A stretch of 64,000 nucleotides of DNA from Fragilariopsis cylindrus CCMP1102 (Eukaryota > Bacillariophyta > Bacillariophyceae > Bacillariales > Bacillariaceae), in the NCBI GenBank assembly GCA_900095095.1, contig FMBT01000289.1, forward strand, positions 930,001 to 994,000. The letters are read 5' to 3'. Position numbers and translations under genes: made by a program. The notes under the pieces were generated by a model that ran no database searches, was not told the origin of the DNA, and saw only the letters and a list, made by a program, of their open reading frames with translations. The stretch's first letter is position 1. The number at the start of each line of letters is the position of its first letter. Below are positions 32,001-43,280 of the stretch, piece after piece.

Positions 32001-34273
32001 CACATTTGAGTGGGCTGGTTATTCAATTTTGTTCTCCCTCCTCATGATCGTCGTTGCTGTTATTATGACCAGTATCGCTCTTGTCAAAGTAAGATTTGCA
32101 ACAGGCAAGTCATTGGCTAATAGCAGTATCGAGGAAATCGAGGACGACGACAAGGAGGTGAGCCAAGTAAAGGTTGAACTTCCATTCCAGAAAGTCAACC
32201 TGACATTCAAAGATATTCAGTACACAGTGATATCATCTATTGAAAAAGAGAAATTAAGGCTGCTAAATGGAATCGATGGTGTAGTCGAGGCAGGGAAAAT
32301 GACGGCACTTGTAAGTACCGATTTCGGACCAGTATTTTATATATGATGCATAATTATTAGCTTTGAGTAGTTGCATTGGGTCTTCCTATCTCACAAATTA
32401 TATCATATCATCTTGTCTTTTAGATGGGTTCTTCGGGAGCTGGAAAAACAACATGTAAGTACTGATTTCGGACCAGCATGTCATGTATGATGCATGCTTA
32501 GTAGCTTTGAGTATTTGCATTGGGTATTCCTTTCTCACAAATTATATCATATCATCTTGTCTTTTAGTAATGGACGTTCTTTCACTGCGGAAGTCGAGTG
32601 GTGAAATTGAAGGAGAAGTTCGACTGAATGGACATCTTCAAGAGCAACGTAGTTTTCGCCGATGTACAGGATATGTTGAGCAGTTCGATACTCAAAGTGC
32701 TCAACTTACAATTCGTGAGACATGTGAATTTTCAGCAAAACTTCGTTTGGAATCAACAGACCCATCTATTACACCGGAATCTACGAAGAAGTTTGTTGAC
32801 CAAATACTGGATATGTTAGAGCTGACTCCCATTCAAGACTTTCTGGTTGGTAGTGATGATACTGGAGGACTATCGTTTGAGCAAAATAAGCGGCTTTCTA
32901 TTGCTGTAGAGCTTGTTGCTAATCCATCTATTCTCTTCCTTGATGAGCCTACATCTGGTCTTGATGCTCGTGCTGCAGCCATTGTGATGAGAGGTCTCAA
33001 GAGAATTGCTCTCACAGGACGAGCTGTTGTCGCCACCATCCACCAGCCTTCCATCGCAATCTTCAATTCATTTGATACATTGCTCCTCTTGAAACGTGGT
33101 GGTGAGGTTGTTTTTTACGGTGACCTTGGAGATGAGAGTAGCAATTTAATCGAGTACTTACAATCTTATGAAACTACACCTCTTATTCAGCCGGGAGAAA
33201 ATCCAGCAACTTGGATGCTAACAACGATTGGTGCAGGAAATACTGATACAGGGCATCAATTCGATTATGCAGGGGCTTTCGCAACTTCTAACCTCCGTCA
33301 AGAATGCCAGGATAAAATCTCAAAGTACGAAGCTGCTGTATCTGACGATGGCTTGGTTTCTTTCCCGTCCAAGTATGCAACCACGACCAAAACGCAGATG
33401 ATCGAGGTTATGAAACGAACATGGACAGTTTACTGGAGATCACCATCTTACAACAGGACACGCATTATAGTTGCTGCTCTCCTCTCATTGCTGATTGGGT
33501 CAGTCTTCGTCGGCAACCCGGCGCCTTCTGATGAAACTGAAATGCGCTCTCGATTGACAACTGTGTATTTGTCTTTCCTCATTATTGCTATCAACGGAAT
33601 GAATACGGTTCTTTCGTTCTTTGAGGCAGAGAGGAACATGTTCTATCGGCACAAGTCTGCAATGATGTATGACACTCCAGCAATCTCAACTGCTTTTACT
33701 CTTGCCGAAATTCCTTTCTTGTTGGGAACTTCCTTATTATATACTACGATTTTCTATTTCATGATTGGTTTTGCAGCAGACGCCGAAAAGTTCTTCTTCT
33801 ACTATCTTTTCATGCTTCTCTGTATGTCACTCTTTACCTATATTGGTCACATGTTAGTTGCTATCTGTCCGGACGCACAGATTGCCCAGGGATTTGCTGG
33901 ACTTATCTCAACTTGTACTAGCCTGTTTGCTGGTGTGCTCATTCAACCTCAGTTTATTCCTAAATTCTGGCTTTTCATGTATTATATTCTACCTGGACAC
34001 TATATTTTGGAAGGATTGTTGACTACACAATATCACAATGATACCACCGAAATTACAGCTCAGGTGGGATCGCCGTTTTACATTTCTCTTGGATGTGACG
34101 GAAGTGAAGAAAAGTGTAGTGGAACTGCCGAGGGTTGGGTCGAGTCCACATTTGACGGAACATTTTCTATTGATAACGTCCCTTACGACATCGCGTATTT
34201 AGTTGGTATGACTATCTTGACAAGAGTTGTTACTGTTTGGGCATTGGGATACTTGAACTACAGAAGCACATGA
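29011..34273 (+). CDS. Full-size ABCG/PDR-type ABC transporter
   Basis: Nine exons: 29011-29144, 29304-29952, 30071-30350, 30469-30704, 30796-31265, 31380-31712, 31812-32310, 32424-32454 and 32568-34273. All joins are in phase; 1445 residues, the usual PDR length. Order is NBD1-TMD1-NBD2-TMD2. NBD1 has Walker A GAPRSGKSSLLKML, signature VSGGEKKRVTVGE and Walker B ILCMDEISTGLDAATT. NBD2 has Walker A GSSGAGKTTLMDVL, a looser signature LSFEQNKRLSIAVELVANPS, and LFLDEPTSGLDARAA. Each half has six membrane segments with the typical YKHQDSNFFPTWTYV and FYRHKSAMMYDTPA joints. These pumps export lipids, terpenoids and xenobiotics at the plasma membrane. Exon 8 is only 31 nt and encodes Walker A. It sits between two almost identical introns. 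Confidence 0.92.
32311..32567 (+). repeat. Twin introns flanking a 31-nt exon
   Basis: Introns 32311-32423 and 32455-32567 are both exactly 113 nt and match at 102 positions, including the whole 3' third (CACAAATTATATCATATCAT to TTTTAG). The exon between them (32424-32454) encodes the NBD2 Walker A motif. Confidence 0.95.
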
Positions 34274-34648
34274 AAATCTCGTTTTTATCTTGCTTCTTTG
34301 GTTATTTATATGTATTTAAACGTTTAGTAAAAAATCATGATTCGATTCATATATTATGTATTAGGAATAAGTAGAAACGAAACGAGCATGAATTTTAAAT
34401 TGATTATCATCGGTCTATTGAATCTAGTCGAGAGCATTTTTCAGTTTTTTGTAGAACAACTAGCTAGGAGTAGTACTACTAAATTTTGTAGAATATTGCA
34501 CTGAGCACATAAAGAAAGAACTATCACATTATCTATTATCTTTGACCGCCAATACTTTTCCCTTCATCGTGAAGTTTTATACAGTACTTAATGCAAGGAT
34601 TGAGAATTCAACTACTCCTCGCGCGGAAGCACATTTCAACCTGCGGAA
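34274..34648. other. Convergent 3' region
   Basis: 375 bp between the transporter (+) and the fusion kinase gene (-). AT-rich; nothing recognised. Confidence 0.5.
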
Positions 34649-37600
34649 CTAGATTTCGTTCGGCACCACAGGGGAAAGTGACACAATGGAGCGATCAAGG
34701 AGACTATCGAGATCAAGGCTATTCAAGTCCCTAGTCTCTATATCAACGTGGTATGCTGCCACCAGCCCTGCAAACTGAATCGCTGACTCAAGATTCAAAC
34801 TTGCATCGACTGTTTGTTCGATCTGGAATTGAACATCACTAGAAACACCAGACGACAAGTTGGAAACATCTAGGGCGTCCATACTAGTGTCACTCAATAT
34901 ACTCGTGGAGGTTTCACTGCCTACTTCATCGTTGTATTCCTCGTTAACCATCCTTTCGTACATGCTCTTTACTTCTGTACTTTCACTTTCCCACATTTCA
35001 TGGCACCTGGTAAAGATTGCCTTTTTATCGTCCTTGCATTGCTTTTTAAGTGTCACATAATTTTCTTTCATGTAAAGAGTATAGGGCGTCATCTTTTTCC
35101 CGCCGCGAGAACTACCTCTAGAGCTTCTAGCGGGAGGAGACGGTTCTTCCTTCTTCTGTGAGCTTCCGTCTGTCGTGGAAGCCTTTGATGCATTAGAAGG
35201 AATCTTACCAGTATGACGAAGCATTGATGCAATTAAAAATCCGGAAGTGTATGCATCACCTGCCCCATTTGTATTCAATCGAGATCCTTCCGGAAGCAAT
35301 GTTGCTGGCATATGTGCAGAGCAATTAATCCACGATGTAGGTCTAGAGAATAGAAATTGACATGACTGTGTCAGAAAAGGAAAACCTGCATGAGAATACT
35401 AAAAGAGATCGTAATTTACTTACAGTGCAGGTGTTTGCTTGAATCGTTCTTCGTTATTGCATGCCACGTAGCTGCCTTTGCTACCCCGAGTTACAGCTAC
35501 AACCGCAACTCCACACTGAAGAAATAGTTCGACGGCCTTGGCAATAACAAATTCATCCTCTTGATGATCAAGGATTCGACATCCAGTTAATAAGACCAGT
35601 TCGTCTTCATTCATGTGAAGAATATCGACGTGCTGTAAGGCTGGTCCAATCACGCTGTCGTTTCTTAGATCGTTTAAGCTACGAAGTGCACCTGCCTTTA
35701 CTATAGGTGAATCTGGTTCGGGTACACCATTCAAATCTAAGGCAATGATCCCATAATCAATCATTAGATTACGAGACTGGTGAAAAAATCTAGCCAATGC
35801 CTGCCCTTGCATCATTGGTAATAAGTGAGGATAGCCAAAGAGGAGTGATCCGTATATCGGCATGGACATACCCGTTGTGTCCACTCCTTTCGATTTAAGG
35901 TTAGAAGATAATTCAGAAATCATTTCCAATAATTGATCCGTTGAAAATATATCATTAGATGCAGCATCGAAGAAGCATCCTCGACGACCATCTTTGTAGA
36001 TTGGCAAGACAGACAAAGCTGTTCGGTTTGAAGGATATTTTGCTCGAGAATTTTGTATGACTCGAGTGTCGACATTGCGACATGCCGATCCGCAATTTTC
36101 TAATAACTTAAGTAACTTCGTACCCGTATCATCATTTCCGATCATACACAAAGGAGTAACGGTGGAAACAACAGGAGGGGTGCTATAACCATCGTCCAAA
36201 GCTTCACCGTGACATAAACGAGCCAGCGTCTTGCAAGCCATAGAAACACTACAATAAGGTAGAATAAGATAAAGTCACGATGTAAGACGATTGTTCGTCA
36301 AAGATGAATATACTAACAACGGCAATTTGGTACTTCTAGTCAACTCTTGATTATTTCTTTGTACATACCTTCCTCCACCAATGCTATTTTCTCCCTGGAA
36401 GGTTTCTATACCTTCTCCACCATCTCCTCCCGTCGCTTGATTAAGTTGCATGTCAATACAAGCCAAGCCAGCACAAATCACTCTAGCATCGTGAGGAATA
36501 GCCCATTCGACAATCATATTCTTTTCTTCTTCTCCAGCACGAATACGAACCCTTCTTTTATTGGTAACATCAGAGGAAGATGTATCTTTATTGGTATCAT
36601 TTCCGCCTTTCACAATTGTACCTCCACCACCCTCGAGCGAAGCAAAGACTTGCTCTGTTAACGTTTCCATTTGTCTGAAAAATCCTGGATCGACACCTCT
36701 GAAAGTGCAAATGGAAAAAATAAGAGGAAGCAAAAAGGAGTGAGACAGAGAATATGAAATGGTCGATCGGCGCATAAAATAAAGATAAACTTAGGATGAA
36801 AATAAACAAACATAAGATGAAAACAGACAAACATACCGCGCTCCACCTTCAGGAACTTTGAATAGATATGCCAATGCTTGGCTAATCAATAGTAGTTTTT
36901 AATTATTTAGATGATTGAAGTGTTTCAAATAATTGAGGTCGTTCAAGGAGAGAGAGAGAGAAAGTAGCATTAGAAAGAAAAGAAGTTTGGGCAAAACTAG
37001 AATAATATGATCAATGCAGCAACAGGTAATATCAACATAAATAAATAATACGTACCCGACCTTTTCGTACGGCCACGAGCGTCCAGCAAAGTAATCACAC
37101 CAAACCGCTACATCGATCATGAGAGGTACACATAAAACGGAATCGGATGCACGCGTGTACGTTACCATTGTGTGGGGCTGCCCTAGAAATCCCAAACTAG
37201 TATATTCGACAAAATCACGCTTGTCATCATTAATGTATGGAGTATACATGATACTAACCTTATGATCAAGTTGTGGTTCCTCCCATGGTTTGAAGATATT
37301 ATGTTTCACTCGTAACTTCGCCGTACTAACTGCTTTCGCAGAATTTATATTTTTCATATCGTTATTACCTAAATGATTCGAGGAGGCGATGACTTTTGGA
37401 GTTAATCCCATTGTCCTTAAGTATTCCACGGCAGCAGTCTTAAATTTCGTCTATGGGTGAGTTAAAGAAAGAGAAAGAGAGAGAAAAGAAGTCAGATAAT
37501 CAGTCAATGATAACCTAATGAAGGAATGCTACTAACGCCAACGCTTAATAATACGATTGTTTGTTTTGTTTTACGTACTTGACCAGCCTTAAAATCAGTT

Positions 37601-38555
37601 CCTAAACAATATACGCCCAGTTGTTGTTTCGCTAATTCCCATAATGCGGGACAATCCAATGTATTTTGACTTCCACCGTTCACGAAGGAACAACCCTCGA
37701 GTAACGCAGCCGTTGCGTATAATAACGACGGCGGTAATGGTCCACCTCTTTCTTCTTCCGATAGGTCAATACTACACATCAAGTCATTGGCTGTTTTTAA
37801 TTTCGAAACAAGATCACTATTGGGTTCAACACTGGCACTCCATATAACTGTGGTATGTCCAACGACACCATTCCTCCATTTAAAATATCGTATATCCGCC
37901 CGTAGGCACTTCAGAGCCTCACTGTCCGATTGAGCATCCTGTTCGGTCAATACGTACGTTGCCGTTTCATGTTGACTTGTTCCAATAAATCTTGGATCGA
38001 ACAATCCACGAAATATTTTTACTTTATTCATTTCTGGTCGTACTTGACGTACTAAATCATAATCTAATATCTGTGCCTCTAATAATGCATCACCTGGTGA
38101 TGTGGATCGTATATCCCATCCACCCACTGCCGCCATACTAGCATCACCTAAACGCTTATCCAGTGCAGGGGAACGACCACGATATCCAACACCACCATGC
38201 ACACCTTTTGTTTTAAGTTGTGTTATACAACCGTTGTAGTTTGGTGATAATGATTCTCCCTTTGGTCCGAACCATTGTAAATTCAATCGATTAGCTAAAA
38301 TTCCTGCCAACATTGTTGTTCCGTTAGCACCACCTAAGCCGACCACTAAAATACCGAAACTACCCCGTGTCTTTGGTCGATGTGAGGAATCAGTCATAAG
38401 CTTTTTATCTGGTCCTCCTCTCGCTGCTGGATTGTTAGTACTCTCATTGTTGTTGTTGTTGGATGATGATGATAATGGAGCAAAGGTTGCATGACGAAAG
38501 CCAGATGCCATACTTGTACTACTACTAACGGTCGACATCGTTCTGTGTGTTGTTG

Positions 38556-38587
<32 letters not shown>

Positions 38588-38745
38588 GAAGTGCGTGTTG
38601 TACTAGTAGTCAGCGAATTGGTTCTTGGTAAAATTTGAAGTAGTACTAGAATCAGAACGAGAAGCAGAAGATATAGATACTTTTTGCTGAACGACAATGA
38701 TAACCAAAAGTAATTCTTTGACCTTCCTTTTTCTTTATGTTGCAT
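34649..38745 (-). CDS. Fusion: myo-inositol-3-phosphate synthase + pfkB sugar kinase with HMG box
   Basis: Six exons: 38745-37579, 37450-37056, 36881-36837, 36698-36369, 36248-35424 and 35342-34649. Every join is in phase; 1151 residues. A hydrophobic anchor ([18 protein letters not shown], about 22-40) and a Ser-rich stretch precede the synthase (about 130-556): [58 protein letters not shown]. The synthase ends [28 protein letters not shown]. With no stop, a roughly 50-residue linker leads to a pfkB kinase: [13 protein letters not shown] (about 609), [20 protein letters not shown], and the catalytic [13 protein letters not shown] (about 945). Between that motif and the last kinase helix (about 1103-1121) sits an HMG box ([15 protein letters not shown] to [10 protein letters not shown], about 1003-1057). 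The synthase makes inositol 3-phosphate from glucose 6-phosphate with NAD. The kinase substrate is unknown. Confidence 0.85.
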
Positions 38746-39309
38746 GAACAACCAACGACGTCTTAAGATCAATGGGCACGAGAATTAATTATTAAAGATG
38801 CTACTATCGAAAAAGAACTCGGCTTTGAGACGTTACGGTATGTTACGGTGTATGTAATAAGCACTTTTTTCTCACAAGAAACTCGAAGTGATTTTCATTT
38901 AATTTGAGTGTCGGCGTCATTGCGAGATCTTTATTGTTTTCTATTATTTTATTGCATCCATCCATCCATCCAGCGATACTTACTGTACGAGCTTCGTATT
39001 TTTGGAAGGAGGGGCAGTGCTTAGTTGATTTAAAGGGGGAAGTGTATTTTGAAAAGAACGTAATCCCCCAAATCGCAGCAAAAATCGAAAATGTCTCGAA
39101 TGATTCTAGGATTGTCAATTGAATCTTCGATTCGAGCTTCGAATCAATCGATGATTCTTAATCGATCACGCCAATGAATCTCGCATCGAATGGCATACGG
39201 TACGGTATTGGTGTGCAATACCTGGTACAAAATTCCGACAAAGTATATTGATATTTGTCTGACCTTTTCAGAAGGTAGCTCCAGCCCAAAATTAGATTTT
39301 ACTAGGACT
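38746..39309. other. Divergent intergenic region
   Basis: 564 bp between the fusion gene (-) and the acid phosphatase (+). It contains (CATC)n at about 38957-38973 and CGAATC/GATTCG-rich stretches at about 39120-39180. The phosphatase frame is open back to an ATG at 39190. Confidence 0.5.
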
Positions 39310-39433
39310 ATGACGTTATTACGAATAATATGGATACTGCCGATGATGGCGGTGGTGGTGGCATCTGTGCTCCTTATTGTCGTTATTCCAACGTCGTCAT
39401 CGTCATCGTCATCGCCATCGTCATCGTCGTCGA

Positions 39434-39467
<34 letters not shown>

Positions 39468-41839
39468 GTCTCTCTATTACCAACGTTATAAGTTTTATCC
39501 ACCATATTGTTCCACTCCCGAACAAATGTCAACAAGAAATATCCCACCCTTACGTGATGACTACTATGTCGACAATAAGAATAAAAACGAGAATAATAGC
39601 AACAATAATAATAATAATAATTCCTCTACGGAGAACGATAATAGTAGTAGTAATAATAATAATAATGATAATAGTAATGATAAAAGACTTATTGGAGAAA
39701 CGAGATTAGTTCACGTAACGGCGATCATCAGACATGGTGCACGAACACCATGGTCGAATGAAATGAAATGTTGGGAAGGATTTTGGGATTCACCTGATAC
39801 GGGTATATGGGATTGTGATGATTTAACAACATTTATGACATCACCATCACGAAATGGTACAACTACAACAAGTACAGGTACAGGTACAGGTATATCAACA
39901 ACAACAACATCAGCATCAGCATCATCAACATCAACAAAAACAATAAAAAGCGTTGTTGATCCTGCTTTCTTTTTATTTGAAAAACGATACGATGCACTTA
40001 ATTTTCCGAATGATGGATTAACTAATGCATTGAATGGTACATGTCAAATGGGACAATTATTACAACAGGGATACGATCAACAAATAAAAAATGGGAAATT
40101 ACTAAGAGACGCCTACACATATAAAAAAGGTGAGTATGATCACGATGAACGAATGCGATTATTAGATATTAGTTTAGAGGATTATTTACCATGGGAAACT
40201 AATAAATTATATTTCCGTGCCGATGATGATCAAAGAACGATTATGTCCGGACAAGTTTTATTACGTGGACTATTTGATCCAGAATTGATTAGAATTAATA
40301 ATATCGATACCAATAGTAACAACAATAATGTTAATGGTGGCATGACCAACGACGGCAATAATAATAATAATAATAATAAAAGTCCAGTTGTTGTTATTCC
40401 ACTTCATATTGCTGATCGTGATAAAGATATTATGGATGCCAATGATAATGATTGCCCTAAATTAGATACAATCAAAGATGAAGCAAGGCAATCACCAGAA
40501 TATCAAAAATTTATGAATTCACAACAATCACAAGATGTACGACAATATGCGGCGGAACAAATGGGAATTATGGACCCTAATGATGTATACCCAATGGATT
40601 GTCTTATGTGTACAATTTGTACTGATCGGCCATTACCGAATGCAACGAATGATTATGATTCTACAAAGAATAATTGGTTTTCAAAACTAGTTGAATATGA
40701 GATACAACAATATACGATACTAATGAAATACAATAATGCACAATGGGCTAAACTTGCATTGGGACCATTATGGTATGAAATTATGAAAAATATTAATCCG
40801 TATATAAATGAAGAATCAAATGACGATAACGATGATAATATTGCTGCACCTAGATTAGCATTATTTGCCGGTCATGATACAACATTAATGCCATTATTAG
40901 CATCACTTGGATCTAATTTATGGAATGATACTGATTGGCCTTCCTATGCATCAATGATTTTGATTGAGGTACGTTTATTTTTTTTATTTTTTTTTAAATT
41001 GAAAATTGAAAAGTTATCATCTACGCACAAAGTGGAGACTAGACGAGGTGACGATATGTGACATGACACGACGTGACACGACCACGTCGTGTAATGCATC
41101 CAGTAGTATCATTATTCTAATCTTTCTCTTCCAAATTTTTATTTCCAATTTTGTCTCAATATTATCTATTAACACCAACAAAACAAAACAAAACGAACGA
41201 ACGAACGAACGAACACAAATATAAAAAATATAATAGATCCATGAACTGATTGATGGACGGTCCGATCCTGATATATATACAAGTAAATTTGCTTTTCGGT
41301 TAATATACAATGGTAAAATCTTAACATCATTAGTTGATGGTTGTCACGACGATTGTGAATTATGTGATATAGTACATCTCAAATCAAAATTGGATCCTAT
41401 TGCAACACGAGATAAAGATTGTTCTGAAATTAAAATTCCTACTACAAGTACTTCTAGTACTACTAATGATGGGGTTGGTGGTTCATCTGGTGATGATGTT
41501 CCTGAAGGAGTCACTGATATCAGTTCTGTTGCTGCTAGGGAAGAATCGTTTTCATCCTTTTTATTGTTATCAACAACAACGGGGATAGTAATTTTTGTAT
41601 CTGTGATTGTCTTGAGTGGTTTACTCGGAAGTTCATTTACATTTTTGATCATGAGAAGGTTTAGCAACAATAATAATAATAATACTAATAACCACAGCAG
41701 AGTACCGGTAGATTATGGTGACGCATGGGATATTAATACCGACGACAATAATGACGATAATAATGACGATTATAGTTTTGAAAGGACGACGAGTGAAAGT
41801 AGATTTCGAGATGAACTACCCGATCATGATGAATTTTGA
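39310..41839 (+). CDS. Histidine acid phosphatase, type I membrane protein
   Basis: Two exons, 39310-40968 and 41237-41839, phase 0; 753 residues from the ATG that places a signal peptide at the very start (TLLRIIWILPMMAVVVASVL). An ATG at 39190 would add 40 residues before it and is less likely. Branch-2 histidine phosphatase signatures are the phosphate-binding VTAIIRHGARTPWS, the middle LYFRADDDQRTIMSGQ, and the proton-donor LALFAGHDTTLMPLLASLGS. Between them lie long Asn/Ser/Thr runs. The second exon adds paired cysteines (CHDDCELCD) and a late membrane segment (SFLLLSTTTGIVIFVSVIVL) followed by a short Asn/Asp-rich cytosolic tail. Relatives are acid phosphatases and the xylose-phosphate phosphatase PXYLP1. 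Surface or vacuolar phosphate release is the likely role. Confidence 0.85.
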
Positions 41840-41996
41840 AGAAGATAGAGATGGTGTCTTCGTCGTTAATAATTGTAATTAAAAATAAAATAAGAGAACG
41901 TCTTTTTGAATTTCTTGATTTTATCTCGGTACACTTCTTCCATCTATTATTATACAACCCAACTACTAGCTAATACTGTACAACTCATTTAGTATT

Positions 41997-42455
41997 TTAT
42001 TTAGCACCAGCTTTTTCTTTTGCAGCCTTAACAGCAGCCTCATATTGTTCCTTTAATTCATCTAACCATAATTGTGTTAATGTTTGTAACCATTCTTCAC
42101 GGAAATCTTTATCATACCATTTTTCTGTAAAATCTTTCATTGCTTGTAATTTTTTTTTGGCATCTTCTGTACTGGGCAATGGTATAGAATATTCTTTATA
42201 TGCCTGTTGATTTTTTGTATAATGTGAATCTGATAATGATAATGCATCATTGATAGATTTAGAAAATTGTTTGGATGCTAATTGTAGTTGTAATTTTTTC
42301 TTTGCATCCATTCGTTCATTATTACCACCAACACCATTTAATTTTAAACCTGTTGATTTTAATGATCCTGTTGCCATATTATTTTTTAATTTATTTGATC
42401 GGCCTGAACTTTTAGCCCCCCGTAAACTGTTACTACTATTGCGTGCATCAGACAT
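41997..42455 (-). CDS. Small basic helical protein, unknown function
   Basis: Single exon, 152 residues. The N-terminal third is Ser/Asn/Lys-rich and disordered. From about residue 50 it is predicted helical and charged (ERMDAKKKLQLQLASKQFSK). A Trp-containing segment, FTEKWYDKDFREEWLQTLTQ, and a Lys/Ala/Glu-rich end follow. There is no signal peptide or membrane segment. No family is recognised. The uniform codon use, ATG start and lack of low-complexity DNA in the 3' half support a real gene. Confidence 0.6.
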   Translation of the reverse strand: MSDARNSSNSLRGAKSSGRSNKLKNNMATGSLKSTGLKLNGVGGNNERMDAKKKLQLQLASKQFSKSINDALSLSDSHYTKNQQAYKEYSIPLPSTEDAKKKLQAMKDFTEKWYDKDFREEWLQTLTQLWLDELKEQYEAAVKAAKEKAGAK

Positions 42456-42908
42456 CCTTCGTTTGTTATTTTTTATCTATGTTCTTTTTCCTTCTTCTAT
42501 TCAATATTGCATGTAATCTATGTAGTCCTACTTGTATCGTAGATATGATTGTCTATTGTCAATTGTCAAATTATATATGATTGTTCGAGTGTTGTGCGGT
42601 AGTAGTACACATTTTTGTAATCTTTCAATTCAAGAATTCCCTCCATCACGTTTTTACACGATGTATTTCGTACGTTTGGGAATCTTTGAGGTTTTCCTTA
42701 AAAAAATGAATGGACGACAGCACGTTCAACGTTGCTTGCACACTTTCGTGCATTTTGTTCAACACATTATTTTTATTATTACGGAACAATTTAATTGTCT
42801 ACCGTATTGGGTACAAGGTTGAAAAAGGAACACCCACCAAATAATAGAACCAAAAGTAACACGAACTGACACAGGTAGTAGTGTGACAGTCCAGTCCATT
42901 CGTTCATC
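42456..42908. other. Divergent intergenic region
   Basis: 453 bp between two small divergent genes; nothing beyond presumed promoters was recognised. Confidence 0.45.
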
Positions 42909-43280
42909 ATGAGTAGTCGTAGGCGGGTTAATAAAACACGTAATCGTCGAGGTCCTCGTACTGGAGGGATCGATTTAGATGATTTGGACGGAGCACTTAA
43001 AACTGTCGTGCTTGGTGGAAATAATTCGGATTCGTCGTCGTCACCGTCACCGTCACGAGAAGAAAATGTTAAAGTAACAATCGATTCTGCAGAGGAACGT
43101 CGTTTTGTAATGCGTAATAATAATAATAATAACAATGAAAGATCATCGGGAAGTGGTATTTTCTCGAATCACAATGATACTAGTACTAATTTTGATGATG
43201 GTAATTTTGCAAACAATCACACAGGTAATTTTGCAACACATCAAGAAAATTTTTCTGCTACGAAATATATCAAACCGTGA
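42909..43280 (+). CDS. Hypothetical small basic protein
   Basis: 123 residues from an ATG. A basic N-terminus (SSRRRVNKTRNRRGPRTGG) is followed by an acidic helix (IDLDDLDGALKTVVLGG), a Ser/Asp stretch, an Asn run from a (AAT)n microsatellite and repeated NFAN/NFAT motifs. No domain is recognised. It may continue through an intron (a possible donor GGTAATTT lies near 43224), so the 3' end is uncertain. Confidence 0.4.
   Translation: MSSRRRVNKTRNRRGPRTGGIDLDDLDGALKTVVLGGNNSDSSSSPSPSREENVKVTIDSAEERRFVMRNNNNNNNERSSGSGIFSNHNDTSTNFDDGNFANNHTGNFATHQENFSATKYIKP

Noticed and set aside
34649-36698. Reading the pfkB kinase as a separate gene starting at an internal Met
   Set aside because: Exon 4 carries the synthase end and kinase start in one frame with no stop, and upstream splicing is in phase; a separate internal promoter remains possible.
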